Positions 60,358-64,000 of a stretch of 64,000 nt of DNA are shown one piece after another (positions within the stretch are counted from its first letter, which is position 1; each line of letters begins with the position of its first letter). Source of the DNA: Pannonibacter anstelovis (GTDB taxonomy: Bacteria; Pseudomonadota; Alphaproteobacteria; Rhizobiales; Stappiaceae); the NCBI RefSeq assembly GCF_036881715.1, contig NZ_JBAKBF010000001.1:62001-126000 (forward strand), in the 5' to 3' direction. Under the pieces are notes generated by a model. The model made no database searches. It had not been told where the DNA came from and worked only from the letters and a program-made list of their open reading frames with translations. The translations under genes and the position numbers were made by a program.

Positions 60358-62163
60358 TCAGCTCTTGCTGCTGCCGTCGAGACGGTTGAGATCGTTCAGA
60401 TCCTCCTCGCTGGTCCAGCTGTCATCCGGTTCCGGCTCGTAGATCAGCTCACTTTCGGAGACTGGAACGGAGGGAGCAGGCGGCTCATTCGCATCGGATG
60501 TGTCCGCGCTGCTGCCAGCGGCCCCTCCCCCTGCAACGTCAGCCGGTTGCCCATCACTTTCTGAAGACGAGTGTGACTTGCTGCCTGAAAGGCCCGCACC
60601 GGCCTCCAGATGGTTTTCGCCGTCAGCCTTGGCCTCCGTCCCTTCCTCTGCCGGTAATGCAGGCATGCGCTCAAGCTCAGGTTCGGACTCAGCTGCAAGC
60701 CCGGCATTCGGGGCAGGGAAGGGCAGTTCAGCCTCTGCTTCAACTTCCGCTGCCGGGTCAACACCGGCACTGTCCGTGCCGTCGCTGCCGGTCTTCTCTG
60801 CGGCTTTGCCCGCCACGGCCGCACCATCACTGGTGGCCGGGGATTCTGCTGGAGCTTCCGCCGCTTCGTCTGTGCTGCGCTCAATGTCAGATCCGCCAGC
60901 GGCTTCACCGGCAAGTACAGTTTCTGCCGCCCGTTCATTTGCCGGCTTATCATCTTCATGAGGCGGCAAAGCATTGTCATCCGGCTCTGCACTTGCGGCC
61001 ATGACAACCCCTTTCGCCAGCGCCTTTGTGGCTGCGGCACGGGCCATGGCGGCGGCCTTGTCAGCCTCTGCGGCGGCGGTCAATGCGGCCATGGCTGCCG
61101 TCTTGCTGGCTTTGGCTGCGTGAAGGGCTTCCTCACTTGCCACCCAGTCAACGGAAGGCATGTCCACCTTCCGGTGGGTTTCGATGACATGGCGCACCCA
61201 GTCGGGCGCCTGCCGCCCGTTGGCGACGCTGGTCAGCACTTCACGGGCCGCCTGCCGCTCGCCAAGGGCGGCAAGGGCGGCGCCCACCGCATTGCCCGCC
61301 TCGCGGAAGTCCGGTGCTTCGGTCCATGCGTCGTCTGCCTGCCGCAGGGCCATCTTGATGTCACCTGCGCGCCGGGCAAGAGAACTGAGCTTGACGCGTG
61401 CGGCATGATGCTGTGCATCGCGTCCGAGAGCGGCTTCAAAGGCGCGGCGGGCGCCGACCAGCTCACCCTGGGCTGCCATCACGTCCCCCAGCACGACGAG
61501 CGCTTCCACCGGCCCGGCACCGCCCTGAGCGGCACGCTCGGCCAGCTCACGCGCTTCATCGAAGCGGTGGCGCTTCAAAAGAAGATTGGCAAGGCCCAGG
61601 AGAGCCGGCTGATAATCCGGGTCGAACCGCAGGGCATGGCGGTAGTTGGCGATGGCAGCGCCTGGGCGTGCATCCTGCGAGCCGGTTTCGGCCAGCAATG
61701 ACAGCGCAGCAGCGCTGTCCGGCAGCACCTCGACCAGCTTTGCCGCATGAATGGCCGCTTCGTCATAGGCGTCCCGGCGCAGCAGCAGCGTGGCGAGGCC
61801 ATAAAGCGCATTCTGGTCCTTTGCATCGAGTTCCAGAACGGCGCGGAACGAGGCCTCTGCGTTGACGAGATCGCCGGTCATCAGCTGGCAATTGCCAAGG
61901 CTCGCCCGCGCCCGCGTGTTGGCAGGCTCTGCAAAGACGATCTTGCGCAAATGTGTTGCCGCCTCCTCAAACTGGCCCTCGCGCAGCAGCCGCCGGGCCA
62001 GCCGGTGGGCGCTCTCGATGCTGCTGGCGCTGATCGGGCCAAGGCCTGCCGCGTCGCCTTGCGAGCCTGAGGATGAAGTGTGTCCAGACACAGGTTCCCG
62101 CCCGCCGGTTCCGCCGCCGGTGGCTGTTGCTTCCTTCAGCCGGGTGTCCTCCGCATCCGTCAT
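60358..62163 (-). CDS. TPR-repeat protein with long acidic C-terminal tail
   Basis: A 601-residue protein. TPR repeats fill residues about 60-330, such as EGQFEEAATHLRKIVFAEPA, GDLVNAEASFRAVLELDAKD, DEARELAERAAQGGAGPVEA and GELVGARRAFEAALGRDAQH. Then come alanine-rich, lysine-spaced helices (about 345-405). The last about 190 residues are low-complexity and acidic (ETVLAGEAAGGSDIERSTDE, ESELIYEPEPDDSWTSEEDL). No signal or membrane helix is seen, so it is probably a cytoplasmic scaffold. I do not recognise its family partner. I chose the ATG at 62163; the frame stays open to 62280 with another ATG and no clear ribosome site at either. It diverges from the MarR gene. Confidence 0.75.
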   Translation of the reverse strand: MTDAEDTRLKEATATGGGTGGREPVSGHTSSSGSQGDAAGLGPISASSIESAHRLARRLLREGQFEEAATHLRKIVFAEPANTRARASLGNCQLMTGDLVNAEASFRAVLELDAKDQNALYGLATLLLRRDAYDEAAIHAAKLVEVLPDSAAALSLLAETGSQDARPGAAIANYRHALRFDPDYQPALLGLANLLLKRHRFDEARELAERAAQGGAGPVEALVVLGDVMAAQGELVGARRAFEAALGRDAQHHAARVKLSSLARRAGDIKMALRQADDAWTEAPDFREAGNAVGAALAALGERQAAREVLTSVANGRQAPDWVRHVIETHRKVDMPSVDWVASEEALHAAKASKTAAMAALTAAAEADKAAAMARAAATKALAKGVVMAASAEPDDNALPPHEDDKPANERAAETVLAGEAAGGSDIERSTDEAAEAPAESPATSDGAAVAGKAAEKTGSDGTDSAGVDPAAEVEAEAELPFPAPNAGLAAESEPELERMPALPAEEGTEAKADGENHLEAGAGLSGSKSHSSSESDGQPADVAGGGAAGSSADTSDANEPPAPSVPVSESELIYEPEPDDSWTSEEDLNDLNRLDGSSKS

Positions 62164-62280
62164 GTCAGACGACCATTTCCGGGGCCGGGACTTGTGCTGC
62201 CACCGTCCGGCCCCTGTTTGCTTGCCATTCCTGTTTCTGCCCCCTGACCCCCATGCGTTCCGCATCGAATCAAAAGGCAT

Positions 62281-62602
62281 GAGCTGCCTGCAGTCTAAGC
62301 ACTCACTCTGAGGCGGTCAAAAGGCGGAAGGGGGTCCAGGCAGGCCTGTCCACCCGCATTTTCGGCCATCTGCCGGCTCTGTTGTGCGTCATGGCGTGGC
62401 TTTTCCCTGTTCGCCCTGCAAAAGACCGCTGTGGTACGCGTGAAATGCCGCCGGCGTGAATTCTGTGGAGGAGCGGAGCGCGTCAGGTGGCGAAGCCTTT
62501 TCAGATGAACTGAAATTGTTTTAAGCGGGCGGCCTGAAAGCTGTAGAGCTACATTCGTGTAGCGTCTTCGATGCACTATCGGCCGCCAGAAAGGCACGGA
62601 AC
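62281..62602. other. Gene-free divergent region between TPR and MarR genes
   Basis: No gene is seen. It holds promoters for both flanking genes and, at 62542-62563, an overlapping inverted repeat described separately. The stretch 62281-62340 is a mixed-composition spacer with nothing I can name. Confidence 0.5.
62542..62563. promoter_or_regulatory. Overlapping inverted repeat, MarR operator candidate
   Basis: TGTAG (62542) with CTACA (62549), and GCTACA (62548) with TGTAGC (62558), share the same central arm and form two alternative palindromes. They end 39 bases before the MarR start codon, where MarR-type proteins often bind for autoregulation. Confidence 0.55.
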
Positions 62603-63130
62603 ATGAAACAGTCAGGCGGCAAGGAGCCTAGAGCCAAACCCGCAGCCAAGCCGGCGGCTCAGCAGGCGGGCGGTCAGGTCAGTCTGTTTGATACGGTGCC
62701 CGAAACCGGGCTCGACAATTTTCTGCCGCTGAAGATCATTTCGGCCGCAAGGCTGGTGGAGCGCCGTCTCGTCAAGGCCCTGCAGACCCAGCATGCGCTG
62801 GCCCTGGCCGAATGGCTCGTTCTGGCTGCGCTGATCGAGGCGGGCGAAGGCTCGGTGCGTGATCTTGGGGCGAAGACCGGGCTTGATGCCGTGGCCATCA
62901 GCCGTGCGGCCATGCGTCTCACCGACCGCAAGTTCCTGAAGAAGACCGAAAACCGGCAGGACCGCCGCCTTGTGGTACTGAAACCCACCAAGGCCGGCCG
63001 CGACCTTGCCGATGAAATCAATGCGCGGCTTGTGCCGCTGGAAGCCGAGATCATGAAGGGTCTGGGCACGCCGGACCGCATTCGCCTCGCCAGCCTTCTG
63101 GGCTCTCTGCAGACCAAGGAAAACGCCTGA
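62603..63130 (+). CDS. MarR family transcriptional regulator
   Basis: A 175-residue winged-helix regulator. The N-terminal 40 residues are a lysine/alanine/glutamine-rich tail (KEPRAKPAAKPAAQQAGG). The MarR DNA-binding unit is LALAEWLVLAALIEAGEGSV then RDLGAKTGLDAVAISRAAMR, with wing RLTDRKFLKKTENRQDRRLV and VVLKPTKAGRDLADEI. The C-terminal helix forms the dimer. The ligand is unknown. It has its own upstream inverted repeat and is followed by guaA at 63255, 124 bases away, with no shared operon needed. The target could be itself and the TPR gene. Confidence 0.9.
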   Translation: MKQSGGKEPRAKPAAKPAAQQAGGQVSLFDTVPETGLDNFLPLKIISAARLVERRLVKALQTQHALALAEWLVLAALIEAGEGSVRDLGAKTGLDAVAISRAAMRLTDRKFLKKTENRQDRRLVVLKPTKAGRDLADEINARLVPLEAEIMKGLGTPDRIRLASLLGSLQTKENA

Positions 63131-63254
63131 CGCGCCGCCGCTTGCGGCGGCCGTTTCAAGGGCCGGGACAGGGCAGGGTGCTGCCCTTCACAAAAGCTTT
63201 GCAAGGCGCAAGATTCCGGTTCAAATCCACCCTCTGACCCGCTAGAAGCTGCTC

Positions 63255-64000
63255 ATGACCCAGCACGACCGTCTTCTCATCATCGACTTCGGCTCCCAGG
63301 TGACGCAGCTCATCGCCCGGCGTCTGCGCGAGCTGAATGTCTATTGCGAAATCCACCCCTATCAGAACGTCACGGATGACTTTCTGGCGGCCTTCAAGCC
63401 GAAGGCGGTGATCTTCTCCGGTGGACCGGATTCGGTCACCCGCGAAGGCTCGCCCCGGCCGCCGAAATCGGTCTACACCCTCGGTGTACCCATCCTTGGC
63501 ATCTGCTACGGCCAGCAGGTGATGATGCAGGATCTGGGCGGTCAGGTCGATGGTGGCAAGATTTCCGGTGGTGGCGGCACGGCAGAATTCGGCCGCGCCT
63601 ATGTGACCCCGTCCGATCAGAGCGATGCCTTCATCGCCGGCTGGTTTGCCGGTGGGCGCGAGCAGGTGTGGATGAGCCACGGCGACCATGTCAGCCGCAT
63701 CGCGCCGGGCTTCAAGGTCTACGGCACCTCGCCGAATGCGCCCTTTGCGATCACCGCCGATCCGGAGCGGCATTTCTATGCGGTGCAGTTCCATCCGGAA
63801 GTGCACCACACGCCGAACGGCCGGACGCTCTATGAGAATTTCGTGCGCCTTGCCGGATTCAAGGGCGACTGGACCATGGGCGCCTACCGTGCGGAAGCCA
63901 TTGCCAAGATCCGTGCGCAGGTGGGTGACAAGAAGGTCATCTGCGGCCTGTCCGGCGGTGTCGACAGTTCCGTGGCAGCTGTGCTGATCCACGAAGCGAT
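63255..64000 (+). CDS. guaA: GMP synthase (GuaA), 3' end outside window
   Basis: GuaA amidates XMP to GMP, using ATP and glutamine. The visible 248 codons show the class I glutamine amidotransferase domain: LLIIDFGSQVTQLIARRLRE, the catalytic Cys in VPILGICYGQQVMMQDLGG and the His/Glu pair in FYAVQFHPEVHHT. The start of the ATP pyrophosphatase domain with its P-loop is GLSGGVDSSVAAVLI near the window end. Conserved VWMSHGDHVSRIAPGFKVYG is present. The gene runs on past the right edge, so only the N-terminal half is here. The start at 63255 is preceded by TAGAAG. Confidence 0.95.
   Translation, partial: MTQHDRLLIIDFGSQVTQLIARRLRELNVYCEIHPYQNVTDDFLAAFKPKAVIFSGGPDSVTREGSPRPPKSVYTLGVPILGICYGQQVMMQDLGGQVDGGKISGGGGTAEFGRAYVTPSDQSDAFIAGWFAGGREQVWMSHGDHVSRIAPGFKVYGTSPNAPFAITADPERHFYAVQFHPEVHHTPNGRTLYENFVRLAGFKGDWTMGAYRAEAIAKIRAQVGDKKVICGLSGGVDSSVAAVLIHEA

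Overview
This window looks like ordinary chromosome from a GC-rich alphaproteobacterium, most likely a Hyphomicrobiales/Stappiaceae-type marine or soil organism. The reasons are a short OpgH, a mitochondrial-type NDUFS4-like complex I subunit, a DUF6455 protein, a tandem cold-shock-domain protein, many TRAP and ABC uptake systems and many FadR/GntR regulators. I see no integrase, transposase, plasmid or phage gene and no CRISPR array. The genus is an inference.

Layout. 1-3765: opgG (its start lies off the left edge), a small unknown gene and opgH, for periplasmic glucan synthesis. 3933-7506: two small genes, then a fliK-like and flhB-C-terminus-like pair. 7689-12150: gatB, a GNAT, a Nu-class-type glutathione transferase, a DUF2147 protein and a PPK2-type polyphosphate kinase. 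12226-19638: a dctPQM TRAP transporter facing an IclR regulator, acyl-CoA ligase, SDR and PPC-like gene group, with two copies of an operator-like palindrome between them. 19657-28105: housekeeping and small genes (caspase-like protein, tRNA-Glu, glyoxalase I, Sir2, double cold-shock protein, DUF192, tRNA-Pro, NDUFS4-like, tRNA-Arg).

28437-33201 is the most unusual part. It holds a SARP/BTAD-type regulator with TolB-like and TPR parts, two paralogous small proteins that resemble nitrile-hydratase-type (NHLP) RiPP leader peptides, and a divergent stand-alone YcaO protein. No partner cyclodehydratase (ThiF/E1-like), dehydrogenase or exporter lies beside them. Just downstream is a probable small RNA of about 110 nt with a near-consensus sigma-70 promoter and an intrinsic terminator. 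I propose the regulator, peptides and YcaO as a candidate minimal, undescribed RiPP-type system.

33221-38555: a CAP-domain lipoprotein, a metallophosphoesterase, and a four-gene envelope-lipid glycosylation group (ArnT-like, PAP2, polyprenyl-phosphate glycosyltransferase, LAB_N). 38637-45963: a chemoreceptor, a PfkB sugar kinase, an AbrB-type membrane protein, an alcohol dehydrogenase and adenine deaminase. 46030-54560: a complete dipeptide-type ABC importer facing a FadR-type regulator, amidase and cysteine-less Asp/Glu-racemase-like gene. 54562-60272: a zinc alcohol dehydrogenase, a GntR-type regulator with two helix-turn-helix segments, another FadR-type regulator and a second TRAP transporter. 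60358-64000: a TPR protein with a long acidic tail, a MarR regulator with an overlapping inverted repeat upstream, and the start of guaA.

The solute-binding-protein gene of each of the three uptake operons is followed by a strong hairpin before its permease genes, which fits differential expression within each operon. All names rest on reading motifs in the translated sequence; no database search was run.
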